Shown: one piece after another, positions 1 to 11,486 of the stretch
Layout: each line of letters starts with the position of its first letter
Position numbering within the stretch: position 1 is the stretch's first letter
Origin: Pseudoscleropodium purum
Taxonomy: Eukaryota; Streptophyta; Bryopsida; Hypnales; Brachytheciaceae
Reading direction: 5' to 3'
NCBI GenBank assembly: GCA_963969395.1
Contig: OZ017805.1
Location: 1,860,001-1,924,000, forward strand
DNA length: 64,000 bases
The notes under the pieces: model-generated
Databases searched by the model: none
What the model was told of the DNA's origin: nothing
The model's input: only the letters and a program-made list of their open reading frames with translations
Made by a program: the position numbers and the translations under genes

Positions 1-200
1 CACGTAGTCATGATACAATTTGTATGCGTGTAGCTAGGGGAGATGGCCTTATCCTCACATTATAAATTCTCTTGTTTGGTGTCCTACCTTGAATATGTGT
101 CCTCGTCAATGTGCTAAAAAGACGCAAGAGTCCAATACTACAACTAAATGGAATTTACATGCCCTGGATTTAAATTAGGATTTGTGAGTGCTCGAGTAAG

Positions 201-1454
201 TCAAAATGGATGGAGGTCACCATTAGCAAGACACACAACAAGAAAATAACCTATATATACATCATGGTAAATATTGAATGAAGGAGCTAGTTTGTCATGT
301 TTTTTTCTGACAAAGGGTGCATCTTCTACAAACTCCTCACATATCCTACCATCACCATGAAATTGACCCTCAACCTCATTGGTGACTTTGGAATGAGGCC
401 AAAATCCATGCCACAATGCTTCACGCCTCATAAGAGGTTCATTGAGAGTGCTTCTCACACCCTCCTTATTTTGCTTCATTATTTGATTCTTCCTTCGAAA
501 ATCTCTAGATAACTCTTGATTCACCATTGCACCCTACAATGCAATATACCCATCTAAACCTTTGCAAACCTCATCAAAGCCCCGCATTAGTTGTAGAGCC
601 AAAGGTCCAGGGCTATCCATTGGCACTTTAGAGTGTCCATCTATTGTCTCCTTCTACAAGCAAATTCTCCCCTTGGGCAACCAATTGGCATTTGTATAAA
701 GGATTCTATACTACACCAAGGGCCATTTGTTGGAATCCTTGTAAAATTTGAATTGCTGAACTTGAGAGTGACTTGTTAGAAAATCATTACTTGTATATAA
801 GTATCCTTCCACAAATCGCTTGAAGTCAGGAACCTCCTCAATGAAATGAGGGATCACAGGTTGTGCTTTAAAATCTATAAAAGAGTTCATCAGCCTTGAA
901 AGCGTAGAGTAGTCATTCTTCTTCGACTTATTGCTCCAACGACCAAAAAGAGCATCAATGTCCTCATGAGTGTATCCAACAATGAGAAAATTGACTAATA
1001 CCTCATAAAAAACGGCTTTGTATACAAGGAGGGAGCAAAATGCAAAAATCCAACGGTTCTTATTGTCTCTAGTAGCATTGTCTATTTGAAGAAATAGTAA
1101 TGTAGGGAGGGGTTGAGATTCAACACCTTCTTTAGGGTGACTCGGTAGGGAAACCATGCAAATCTTAGAGCCTTCTAGTATAGCTTTTGACAATGGATGA
1201 ATCATGTCCTCCATATCAAACAATTAATGTGAAGAAACTTTCAGTTTAGACTCTAGATCTCACAACAATTTCGCAATAGACCCTACAATGTGGTTGGGGT
1301 CTGTTGGAAAGATGTCCAAGCCATAGTGCACATATCGCACATCTCCATAATCGTGAGTAATGATACATATAACAGCAACCAGCAACTTCATGAAATAGTC
1401 ATTTGCTTTGCTCTTGTGGGAGAAATGTGGAGAAGCTGTCTTTGAGTGATCCAT
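201..1454 (-). pseudogene. DUF7869-type transposon ORF relic
   Basis: Three open pieces on the minus strand line up as one decayed protein: about 1454-1260, 1223-711 and 527-201. The first begins MDHSKTA and reads like the conserved start of the DUF7869 region found in many plant and algal transposon proteins. The second holds the hallmark DN-x(4)-NKNR followed by VGYTHEDID-x(2)-F (at about 1100 and 960), seen in that family as an acidic nuclease-like core. The third ends in a segment resembling the family's C-terminal 'PFW' region. Frame breaks separate the pieces, so it is not functional. Coding similarity also continues upstream of 1454 to about 1500 (KVLTIIHDK). The left end of the large hAT-type element begins just 5' of this ORF. 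The family assignment rests on recalled motifs and is moderately sure. Confidence 0.6.
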
Positions 1455-1577
1455 TTTGTCATGTATGATGGTGAGAACCTTTTGAGGATACTTCTCAAAG
1501 AAACTGCAGTTTGTGTAGTATAGCTATCTATATGATCTCTATTTTTGAAGGTCAACTTTTAATTTGTTAGTCTGCAC

Positions 1578-1760
1578 CAGGGTTGACACGACGTCCGGAT
1601 GCAGACGTTGTGTCCGCAGCGTCCGCTGACATTTGCAGTCCCCTCGGACGCAGCGTCCATCGGGACCGCCTCGTCCGCCTGTCACCCTGTCCACTCCGTC
1701 CGCCCCGTCTGCTTTGACGGCCCTATTTCCCCCGACCGCCCTACCCAAACTGCCCTGCGC
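1578..1760 (+). repeat. Left terminal GC island of the large element
   Basis: The terminus CAGGGTTGAC is followed by a run rich in GTCCGC/CGGACG words and then by AT-rich DNA containing a short (AT)n run at about 1951-1972. The same arrangement occurs in reverse orientation at 58650-58794. hAT transposases usually bind short repeated words just inside the ends, so these repeated words are the likely binding region; that is inference. Confidence 0.7.
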
Positions 1761-2168
1761 TCACTCCCTTAATCTTTAAACAATTAAATGTTAAATGAAG
1801 TGCAATGGTTCGCGATTTGTCATTAAAACAATGTCTCTTATAAGTTGAAAGATTATAAAGTTTGACCATGAGTCCATGATAGTCTTGAAACTATGAAAAA
1901 ATTCCAATTCATTTTCAAAAGGCAAACTAAAAAAGTTTGTGACTTCAAATATATATATATATATATATATACTATTTAAAAAATCGAGATCAACACAAAT
2001 ACAAACATAATCAATATGGGCAAAATATATTCAATTTAATGTAGAATACCATACATTGTGCACATTTGGCTAATTGCACATATAATTTTTTTTATTCCAA
2101 CTCTATATTTCTAAACTAATTTTTAATGCCTATATAACCTATTCAACTACTACTTCTGTACTACCAAT

Positions 2169-3661
2169 CTAATATAAATGGTGGAAATGTTCATCTGACA
2201 TCGACCAACGATATGTATTAGAAAATCGCGTAATCACATGGGCCAAACTAGTATTTTCATCGTCAGTTTTCGAAGAAATGCGCTTCAAGTAAGCATAAAA
2301 CACTTTTGCAAAGTCATGAAAGGCAAATTGTGTCGCACTAGGTGTTTTTCGTAGCAAGTTGAAATACGCCTCTGACATGTTGTTTCCATTCATCCGCCGA
2401 GCAATTTTTCGAATGGCATACTCTTCCGACCTACGTGAATACATCGGAATGACTTCCACATCCGCACCTACTTTATGCAAATATGCAATACGTGGATTCA
2501 CCCACCATCTCCTCTGCAAAGTTTGTTTCATCTCATTTGCTGATGTGAATGTGTATAAAGACTTCATTGGCTGAGAAGCTAAGGTGGTCATGCGCCAATC
2601 GCAAACTCCAATGTACACATGTGACTCATCCTCTAGAAAATGCAACAAGATGTTGTCCGGAGAAAGATCATTGTGCAAATGTCCAACAAAATGCACTACA
2701 TACATTATATGCATAAACTCCCATATCAACTCCGTACGCTTCTTCCGATATCGCCCTAAATGGTGAGCTTTTACAACCTCCTCTTCGGTTGGATTCGTAT
2801 ACATCAAACGGATTTGAATCTTGTTTGGAAAGTCTTTATCCATATTCAACATTTGTCGAAGAGGTCCACCATTCCACCAATACGCATAACCTTCACACGT
2901 CGTTTCGTGCACCGCAGCAAACTGTATCACACCCGCGTGTGGAATTCGAACAGCCATTGATTCGTTTTGATGTTCTAACTTTGCAAGATCGGGTCGAGTT
3001 TGGTGGTGAATGGATTTCCTTGCCGCAAACTCCCAATGAGGAAGTAATCCTGGACATCCTTCAATACAAACCTTTCGAATCGTTGCATATCCACCTCTCA
3101 TCGTTCTATCATCAACAACAATCACGTGTGCTGTATGTGGAAGTGCTATGAGGTGCCGTTTGGTCCTTTCCGCTTCAACAACTCCATCATTTCTTTTCCA
3201 CCAACCAATTGAACCAACTCAATCGTGCGTTTTGGCGAATGGAGCACATCACCTCCTGAATAAGTCCGCTTTCAGAATCACTTCTTCAAACTGAGCGTCA
3301 TTGGGTCGATATTCCTTGCCATATTTAACCAAAATGACTTTGGAATTTCACAAAGCGTCATGAACCTTGTTCTCCAAACATTTCGTGAAGTACGTTTTAT
3401 GCATTTCGTCATGCTACTTCGCCACATTCAATGCATCCAACAACATCTGTGTCATGTCTACCTTGAATTTAGACACGCACTCCTCTTGATATCTGATGTA
3501 TTTATTGTCTAAAGACAATGTTGTTCCGATTCATAAAATTGAACGATGCGCTCAATCATGAATTTTTTGCATTCCTCCGAAGGACTTTGGCGAGCTACCT
3601 CCAAGTTTGATGGTCCCTCTCCATGTTTAAGCTTCGCAACCTTCTTCTTCCCCTTCGTCAT
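2169..3661 (-). pseudogene. Protein-kinase-like gene, decayed copy
   Basis: This is the minus-strand counterpart of the intact gene at 56755-58248. The equivalent ATG is at 3661 and the stop at 2169. The C-terminal two thirds, from about 3125 down, are open for 318 codons. They keep the glycine-rich RGGYATIRK segment, an FAARK counterpart of the lysine motif, the HNDLSPDNILL catalytic loop and VCDW. The N-terminal third carries at least four in-frame stops relative to the intact copy: two TGA in the segment near 3200-3270, a TGA near 3345 and a TAG near 3415. It also has a one-base deletion near 3525. The stops are explained by CGA-to-TGA or TGG-to-TAG/TGA transitions. The gene reads outward toward the left end of the element, as in the complete element. 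Confidence 0.8.
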
Positions 3662-3854
3662 CGTGACAAATGAAACTGATACTGATCAAATTTTTTAATT
3701 TAAAATTGAATTCACGCGTAAGTGTCCAAAAAATTGGCAACAAGGAGGCCCCAATAAACCACTCTTGCCTTGCCTCCGAAAGGAGCCAATGGAGGATGAA
3801 CCACCAAGCTCTTCGCTCCACCTTGCATTCACAAAGGGCAAAGCAAAAGTGACA

Positions 3855-4125
3855 ATGCGGATGGCCCGTCCGCCCGATCGGACGGGCCGGGGGTGGCGGA
3901 CGGATCGGCTGTCCGCCTCCCCGAAACCCTAAAGCCCCGTCCACCCGATCAGACGGCCACGGACAGACAAATCTGGCGTCCGCCCGATCGGACGGTCCGG
4001 GGGGGTGGACGCATCGGCCGTAATGGGGCGGACACGGCGGACGCCAGATCGGACGGACAGGGCGGACGGGGGTCTGGGCGGATAAGGCGGACGGGTACAA
4101 GGGCGAACGGGGCGGTTTGACCCTA
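3855..4125. repeat. Internal GC island 1 of the large element
   Basis: An abrupt GC-rich block of repeated GGACGG/CCGCCCGATCGG words lies upstream of the kinase-like pseudogene. It contains AAACCCTAA telobox-like words at about 3923 and at its outer edge (4126). It aligns with the island at 56288-56560 of the complete element. It is likely the kinase promoter region and a subterminal-type repeat; the protein frames across it are composition artefacts. Confidence 0.65.
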
Positions 4126-6850
4126 AAGCGACTCTAAACCTATATTTTGCACGATAAACAGAGGTCTTCATGGCACTGTATAGTTCAACTAACTTTTCAT
4201 TCATTCAATGTAAAATTTGAAATTAAAAAAGGTAGCCTTCCTTTATGACCAAATCTATGAATTCTTGGTAAATGATATTTTTGTACAAAGATATGAGCTA
4301 AAATGTGCAAAAATTCACGAAAGGATTGCGACATTTAATATATGTATCCAAATATTCACGTTGCATTGTGTATAAAGCAATTGTAAGAAGGTAGTTGAAT
4401 AAAAATTCTACTATTAAATTGAATTAGTTGACGTCTAATCACTTAGTAAACCGCTAAATGTCCAAGTTCTTGCAAGTGTGTTTTGGCTATCGAAAAAGAG
4501 CATGGACTTATAGTTATCCCCAATGAAGCAAATTGTTCTTTTTTCAAAATCTAACGGTATAGATGTTTAGCCCCTAAAGTTCTTTTCACTAAAAACACTT
4601 CAAAACTGCCATTAGTAGTGCAAATACCAAGTCTTGGAAGAAAAATACTTTTGGGCATATGTAACCGTAGGATCTTGTAGTAAATTAGTTGGAAAAGATG
4701 TGGAAAAAAATTTTAGACAAATCCACCATTTGGATTGTAAGATATTAGGTATTGAATGTTTCATTTAAGGGGGCTACTCAATTATGTCTATTAATGAACA
4801 ATTGGTAGGCTAACAAACCTAACTTAGCATGTATTTTAATATTTGTTGCAATTGTTTTAGGAATATTATAACATAACACTATTATAATATTCTTATAAAT
4901 GATATAGTACTAAATCATTTCAAAATCAACAACATTTGAATACAATCTGTCAATCTTGTCTTCCATACTCCTTTAATGATATATATATATATACATACAT
5001 AAAATATATTAGATAAATCAACATGAACAAATCAATGATTATATATTTCATAGATCTATTTTTCATCAATCAAATAAGAGTGCATGTTCAAATATAGACA
5101 AAGATGGTTTCTTCATTTGTTCCCAAAAATTAAATAAACAAATAGAGAAAGATATGAAGTGAATGTTACTTGGAGAATTGAAGGGAAAGAAATTGAAGTA
5201 CTCAATTGCATTTTATTAAATTGGAAAATTGCATGTGGATGGCATGAATTAATCTTCATAGATGCTAAATTCATACGAGTTGCATTTCAACATTTATGAT
5301 TTATGCAATTGATTGAATTGAAAGCTCTTGTAATTACATTTTCAAATTTTCAATTCAGTCATTCAAATTTGCAAGAGTGATTTATGATAGATTTATAACT
5401 TTAAATGTGAAAGCATTGAATGCCTTTATGTGTTTGTTCATCAATATATTAATTTTAAATAAATAATATATTCTTTTTATAACATATGCATAAACCATTG
5501 CATTAAAAAAACCAAAAACTAAGAGCCAAGCCAAATAGGCTGGTCAAATGAAGAGAACAAGAGAACAAGAGCCCTACGAGACAGAAAACAAAGGAAAATA
5601 AAGCAAATATCAAAAGGATTCAAAGGAAGGAACAAGATGCATTCTTGCAAGATCGTAGAATACATAATGATTTCAAAATCCAAACACAAATATATTTTCT
5701 ATTTCAATGAGAGCCAAAAATGAACTACCCTGCTCTCAAAGATTGTACAATGTACACGTTATACAAAATGAACATATAACAAAAAGAGTAGAAGACATCG
5801 TTTATCATGATTTAAAACTGAAATGATTTTTTCTTTCTATATAGAATATTTTATGAAATGTAACAATGTATTTAATTATCATAGTAATTGGTAGAAATCT
5901 TTGTGCAATACATAGAAACATTTCATTCATGTGGAGTTTTTTCATTTATTTAGAATTAAAATTGAAGTATTATACTCTACAAAGTACAAACCGAAAACAA
6001 TACCATATACCCAAGTTCAAAAGTTTGCAATTGTTTCGTAAATTCATTTTGCAAACTCAAACGAAGAAATATTTTATAATCAATATCTTGTTCATTTGAA
6101 TCATTTCAAAATTCGAATTCCAAATTCAATTCCTATTTATAATAGAAATTATGTTTGTCAATTTTTTAGATCTTTAAACAATGAATCCTCTTTTTTAAAT
6201 TTAATATTTAAAAACATCTGAAATAAGAATATTGGAATTACCCTTCACAATAAATATAGCACATGTATAAGTGTATAATGTATTCTACTCAACCAACTCA
6301 AGTAACAAATTTTTCTATGTTTTTAAGGAAAAATATAACCATACATGATTTGAAAGTTAAAACATTGATTCTTTTTCTTTGTTTTCAAATCTAATCAAAA
6401 TTTCATTAAAAAATATGAAAGACTCAATGCTCATTTGAAGATCATGATGCACTTCTAATTAGAAATCAAAACCTTTCATTAAATATCATGAGGTTGAAAT
6501 CCATTAAACTGTTATTCTAATTATGTATTGGGGCCTTTTTTAAAAATTTCACTTGCTTACGATGAAAAAGGAATTGACTATTTCTGCAAAACATTTGATT
6601 TCCTAATGAACTTTAAAAAAATTCCCACCATCTTCAGATCTGCTCAAAACCTATTTAGAAGAATAATATAAGTAAATAATCCAAACATATTGAACTTAAC
6701 CACATTCCCCTCATTCATAAAACAATTTAGGAGAGAAAAGAAAAGGTTTAGGGTAATTAGGATATAGGGTTTAGGGTTTACATTTTAAAAAAAAAAAATG
6801 ATAAATCAATTACATTGATCCTCATTTAGCAGTGATTATTAGGCTGTTTT
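4126..6850. other. AT-rich spacer of the large element
   Basis: No gene is recognised. From 4522 to 5650 the sequence is repeated in inverted orientation at 52841-53966 inside the complete element, so this stretch belongs to the transposon. The part 4126-4521 and the part 5651-6740 have no counterpart in that element. Telomere-like TTTAGGG words lie at about 6746-6782 just before the next GC island. Confidence 0.6.
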
Positions 6851-6899
6851 ATTTTTGAAATGTTACCGCTCTTTTTGAGTAGTAATGGCCTCATAGGAT

Positions 6900-7145
6900 G
6901 CACCAATGGACAGCTGGGCGGATGCCGTCAGCGGTCAGTGTTTAAGTGGGCGGGTCGGCTTGTCCAAAGCGCGGATGGTGTCGAAAGGCGAACAGTCCGG
7001 GCAGACGGTTGGGGCGGTCGGACGGGGCGACGAGCGGACGGCGCGTCCGCTGTCGAAACGGACGTCGTCGGTTCGCGCGGCGGACGCGAGGTTCAGGGCC
7101 GCTTAGCGCGGTCCGAGGTAGGTCCGACGGTGGACGGCTAGAAGG
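6900..7145. repeat. Internal GC island 2 of the large element
   Basis: A GC-rich block of GGACGG-type words sits about 210 bp upstream of the finger/RING reading frame. Interstitial telomere-like words lie just outside it on the left. It is a likely promoter and boundary island. The open frames through it are short, Arg/Gly-rich and not conserved as proteins. Confidence 0.55.
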
Positions 7146-7356
7146 GTGGAGTGACTTTCATTTCTTCTCACTTCAATTCTCCTTCGATGCCAAGTTGGAT
7201 GTGCTACTATTGCTTTTTGCGCTAGTTGCTCCTACGAGGTGGAGAGTTGGAGTCCTCTATCTTTTGTTACTGGGTTACGGTTGATGCCATCACTTGTGAC
7301 TATCACGTGAGATTTTTTTATTCACTTCAATTGGTTATTGAATCCAATTGACAATC

Positions 7357-10300
7357 ATGAACGGCAAAGGTGATCGAAATATGGATGGGGTGACTCCGGG
7401 AAGCGAAGCCAAGAAAATGAGCAAAGTGAAGGGGGCTACACATGACCTTCGGCTTGACATTTTAAATGACCCTACAATTAAAGCAGAGAGCGGGTGGGAA
7501 GATGAAGATGTGGAGTATTGGACATAAAAAATGTGCAGGACCTATGTTAAAATGTACCACATTGACAAGTTGTGGCCTCAGGAGTTGCACAAGAGTCATA
7601 CACGGGATTTTTGTTGTAAACCATGGACTTGCAACAACAAACATTTTGTCCATCGATCTACGGAGGTGTAGCGTGTTCTATTCGGAAACAAGCGCAGAAG
7701 CAAAGGCTATATTAATTATAGCGTGGTATATATGGTTTACGCCGAACTTATATTAGAGTGCAAGATTGATTGGAGCACGTTTCCGACAACAACAGCTTGC
7801 CTACTTCTACTGGAAGCCAATCAAAAGGACATTTCCGACTTGTACAATTCAGAGGGAGAAACAGAAAGAGTATTAAAAAATACTATTGAGGTGAAAACGG
7901 ATGGTGTGGAGAAAGCCTCAAATGTTGAAGAATTATGGTCTGTACAATCTTCAACAAAAGCAATCAATGAAAGCTCTTCAAAAAATGTGGAGAAAGATGT
8001 AGAGGCGCAGGAGGATGAAGTCTTTTTCACAGGTCCAACACGTTTGACCTTTACACCAAATGTTGCGGCACAAACACAAACAGAGTTTGTAAACGAAGGC
8101 AATGTTTGCACGGAATGCGGGGAAACTTCAAAAAGTAAAGTAGACGAAGTCTTGGCGGAGAAAGTGGCAAAGGCTAATGCTACAATTGATAGTCTGATAG
8201 CCAACAATTGTTTTGATAGTTTGGTCTACAAATCTCCGCCTATTCATCAAGGCGCTGAATCTAGTCTAGCGTTAAGTTTAGAAGACAAAGTACATACGCC
8301 TCGTGGACAAGGCGTGAGGATTGATAATATATCCTCATTATGGAGTTCCGAGCGTAAAAAACGGGCGGAGGAGTTTCCGTCTACAGTGTCATTGCTGAGT
8401 CCCCTACATTGAACCTTGCAAGACATGTCCAATCCAAAACAATTGGAAAATCTTTTGAAGCTCTCGGTTCAGTTTACTAACCTTCATGAAGAAATAGGCG
8501 GATTGTCTAACTCCGATGATGGTGCTACTGGTGTTCCAATGAGTCCACTTGCAGATCCAAAGAATGTTGCACATATACTTGATGCAGCTTTCAAGATGAC
8601 GATGTCAACTGAATTTTTAGCAAAAGTTGCTTCGACTTTTATGAATTTGGCCAAGGAGTTTTCTTTCATGGCACCAGAGATGTTGAAAGGTGCTATAGCA
8701 TTTCAGAATCTCACGAAGACGTTCGGACCACTTTTCGAAGAAAGAGATGCTCACATACTACAATTGGTGAAATATGAGAAGAAAATTGCTGACCTTGGAG
8801 GAGTGGAAGCAAGGAACAAAGTGTTGGAGTTGAAATTAAAGACTTTGGAGAGCGTGGTTGAACATTTAAATCAATAATCATCGAGGCAAATGGAGGAGTT
8901 GATGAAGATGCATAAACGGATTGCAGAATTATAAGGGACCTCCAAGAATCTGAATGAGGTTGCAATCTCACCAATGATTGTACTCGGAGACAGTCAAGAG
9001 ACTCAAAAGAGTGAAGATAAGCTCTCTCTTCCTTTTGATAAGGCCAAAGTAAGCGACAACCCTGCCATTGTGAATGTACAAGAAAGTCACGACATGAGCA
9101 TGTTAAAAGCGACACAACAACCATCAATGGAAAAGCTTTCATCCGTTTACGTGAATGCGGAGACGCAAACGGAGAGTTGTGACTTTGAAGAGTTGAAGCA
9201 TAAATTGGAGGAGGCAATTGAAGCAAAAGGAATCGTTGAATCTAAATTGAATCGATTGCAATTGTGCTTGGATTTGAATAAGTTTATGCCATCTAACGGC
9301 TTGGAGTCTCGATGGTTAGCATGGGTACAAAGACTCCAAGATAGACCCTTTGTAGTATCTCAAGCAATGACAGGTCTTCAAACATTGGCAATGGAGTCGA
9401 ATGAAAATTGCGATGCCATTCAAAACTCTTTGAGTTGGTTCAAGACTATATTTGGCCAACATCCTTCTAAAGGATATACGAAGATCACATGTTGGGGAGA
9501 CATGGATGCCATGTTTGAGCGGTTAAACCACACAAAGAAAGACCAAGTTCCATCCATCAATTGGGCCTTGGAAGTAGAGGAAGGATCGGTCCCTTACAAC
9601 ACACTTTCAGCACACATCAATGTGAAAGACAAGCCAGTGGTGCATGCTTGTGATCCAGCCTCTCCAATCTTGGATGGTTGTTGTAGCCTTTGCCAAGGCC
9701 TCTTTGGACGGGAAGGTGCGGTAACCATGGGCCAATGTCGCCACGCTTTCCATATCACTTGCATTGTGAAAGCATCACTCATTCGTTCGGTGTGTGCCGA
9801 GTGTCGTAGTCCATTGAGTGCTAGGTTCTACGAAATGTTTGGTATCTTGAGAGCTATGCGTCCAAGTCACGAGTACAATCGTTGGAATCTTCTTCTTGAT
9901 CAAGCGCCGTACAAATTCCAAAATTATCAACATTGGGGGAAGCCAATCCGGTAGAATGCAAATGAACAGAGGCATGATTTGTACGAGGAATCTCAGCAAC
10001 CATTGGATTTCGATGTGTGGATGACTCACAATAGAGAGGTGGAATTGCGGACTCGAGGAATCGTAGATGACGCGGCCCGTGAAATGTTTTGTCACAACAT
10101 GGGGGGACATTGGAGCTTGCAACACGAAAAGTTCTTTCGTTTTCCAGATAAAGAAGTGGAGAGAGGACCAAAAGACAGTTGGGTGGAGGTGAACCATGGA
10201 AAAGAGTTCGATGAGCAATATAAGGCATACGACCACACCCTCGTAGGTAGGGCCCTTCTATTGTCGAAGTTGGAAGAGGCTGCAAAAGTTCGTGCTGTCT

Positions 10301-10743
10301 ACGATACAAATGGACAAACAAGCACATGACATTCATCTATAGATGTGGCAGCAGCATTTGATAGGCGCATTGGCGATATTATAGGGCATTGGAAGGCTTT
10401 CCTATTGGATGGAGACTGCCTCACAGTATGGCAAGGGAAAAGAGATGATGAAGTTGTTCAAGTGATGGTAAATCGTGTGGAGAGCAACTTGAAAACCTTA
10501 AAGGCAGACGAAGTCGATTTATTACTGAAAAAAAAAAAAAAAAGGAAGCGTGAAGAGGACGATGAAATCTCTCTGGAAACCAAGAAACAATTTCATAAGG
10601 TGGACATCGAAGTTCAATCTGAAGGGCGAATAGTCCGTCCAAGTCAACAACGATCAACTCGTCAATCATCTGCTAAACTTCTCGGTACAGCAGATTTTTC
10701 TTTTGTTTTGGGAGAAGGTAGTGGCCCATCCGGTGAAAAGTAG
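7357..10743 (+). pseudogene. Finger/coiled-coil/RING protein gene, decayed
   Basis: One continuous reading frame of about 1,129 codons carries seven in-frame stops (7525, 7669, 8410, 8875, 8932, 9952, 10327) but no frameshift. Near residues 57-80 it resembles the zinc finger of the gene at 54431 (CRTYVKMYHIDKLW versus CKKYVKMTHIQKLW). The first stop falls exactly where the first zinc-ligand Cys should be. The middle is acidic with coiled-coil segments at about 8420-8930 and 9180-9260. At about residues 773-825 there is a complete RING-H2 pattern, CSLC ... CRHAFHITC ... CAEC, typical of E3 ubiquitin ligases. The C-terminus has a basic nuclear-localisation-like KKKKKRKREE run. The likely role is a transposon-encoded nuclear ubiquitin ligase. 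Its last 208 codons recur, open, at 52220-52846. Confidence 0.75.
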
Positions 10744-11040
10744 GATTTGAGGAGAATTAAGTTTTTTAAAAACAATGATGCTTTCATTGTTTAAAAACAA
10801 AAAAGAATGTGAAAGATTTAGATCTTAAAAAGATCGTATAGGATTCAATAGTAATATTGGAACTATGTTTTCATGTATTTTGTTTATACATATATATTTA
10901 TATATAAAGATGCTATATTTTCATTTGCGTATAAAAATATTTTTATATGTACATCTTATTTTACGTGGATGCATTCATTTTTGATTGTGTAACATTCAAA
11001 TTACATAACAATATAAAATTTTCTAATGACTAATTGCAAT
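10744..11040. other. 3' flank shared by both large elements
   Basis: AT-rich sequence follows the RING gene, with a polyadenylation-like setting and a TATATA tract at about 10889-10906. It is repeated in inverted orientation at about 51935-52219. In the complete element it leads straight into the right end; here it leads into GC island 3 and then the transposase module. Confidence 0.6.
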
Positions 11041-11180
11041 GCGAAGTCCGCCTCGACCGTCCTATCTATCCGCCCTGTTCGACTGCGCCGTCCGACTGCC
11101 CTGTTCAACCGATCGACCAACCGACCCGTCCGACCGACCATCCGGTCCGCCCGTCTGCTTCAGCCCCGTGCGCGCCGTTG
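11041..11180. repeat. Internal GC island 3 of the large element
   Basis: A block of CCGCC/CGTCC/CGACCG words lies between the RING and transposase genes. The AT-rich DNA before it, up to the AATGCGAAGTCC word, matches the complete element, where the same position passes directly into the right terminus. Downstream are two AACCCTAAA telobox-like words at about 11200-11220. Confidence 0.6.
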
Positions 11181-11486
11181 GTCGTTTTTGAATGTAAACC
11201 CTAAAATATGAACCCTAAATTTTCTGGAAGGGATTATAAATGTTAGAAGAGAAGCTTTTGTATTCACTCTCGAAAAACGGAATGCTAAGATTTCCAAGGG
11301 CTATGAGCTTCAATTTATTGTGTCTCTTGCTTGGTAATGCAGAGTTCGGTAGATGGGGGCTTTGATTTTTAAAGCTTTGTGTGACTAAATTCATTGATAT
11401 TGTATACATTGTTTCGTTGTGGGTTTCAAATTTAAAACATTATATTGGTTTCTTTTGAAATTGAGGTAAAACATATAGTTGTCAGT

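Noticed and set aside
3627..4204. Overlapping Pro/Arg-rich frames on both strands of the GC island, and similar frames at 6860-7284, 15138-15410, 16394-16786, 53971-54343 and 56236-56614
   Set aside because: They arise because CGGACG-type words lack stop codons in most frames. They overlap each other on both strands and are not kept as protein between copies.
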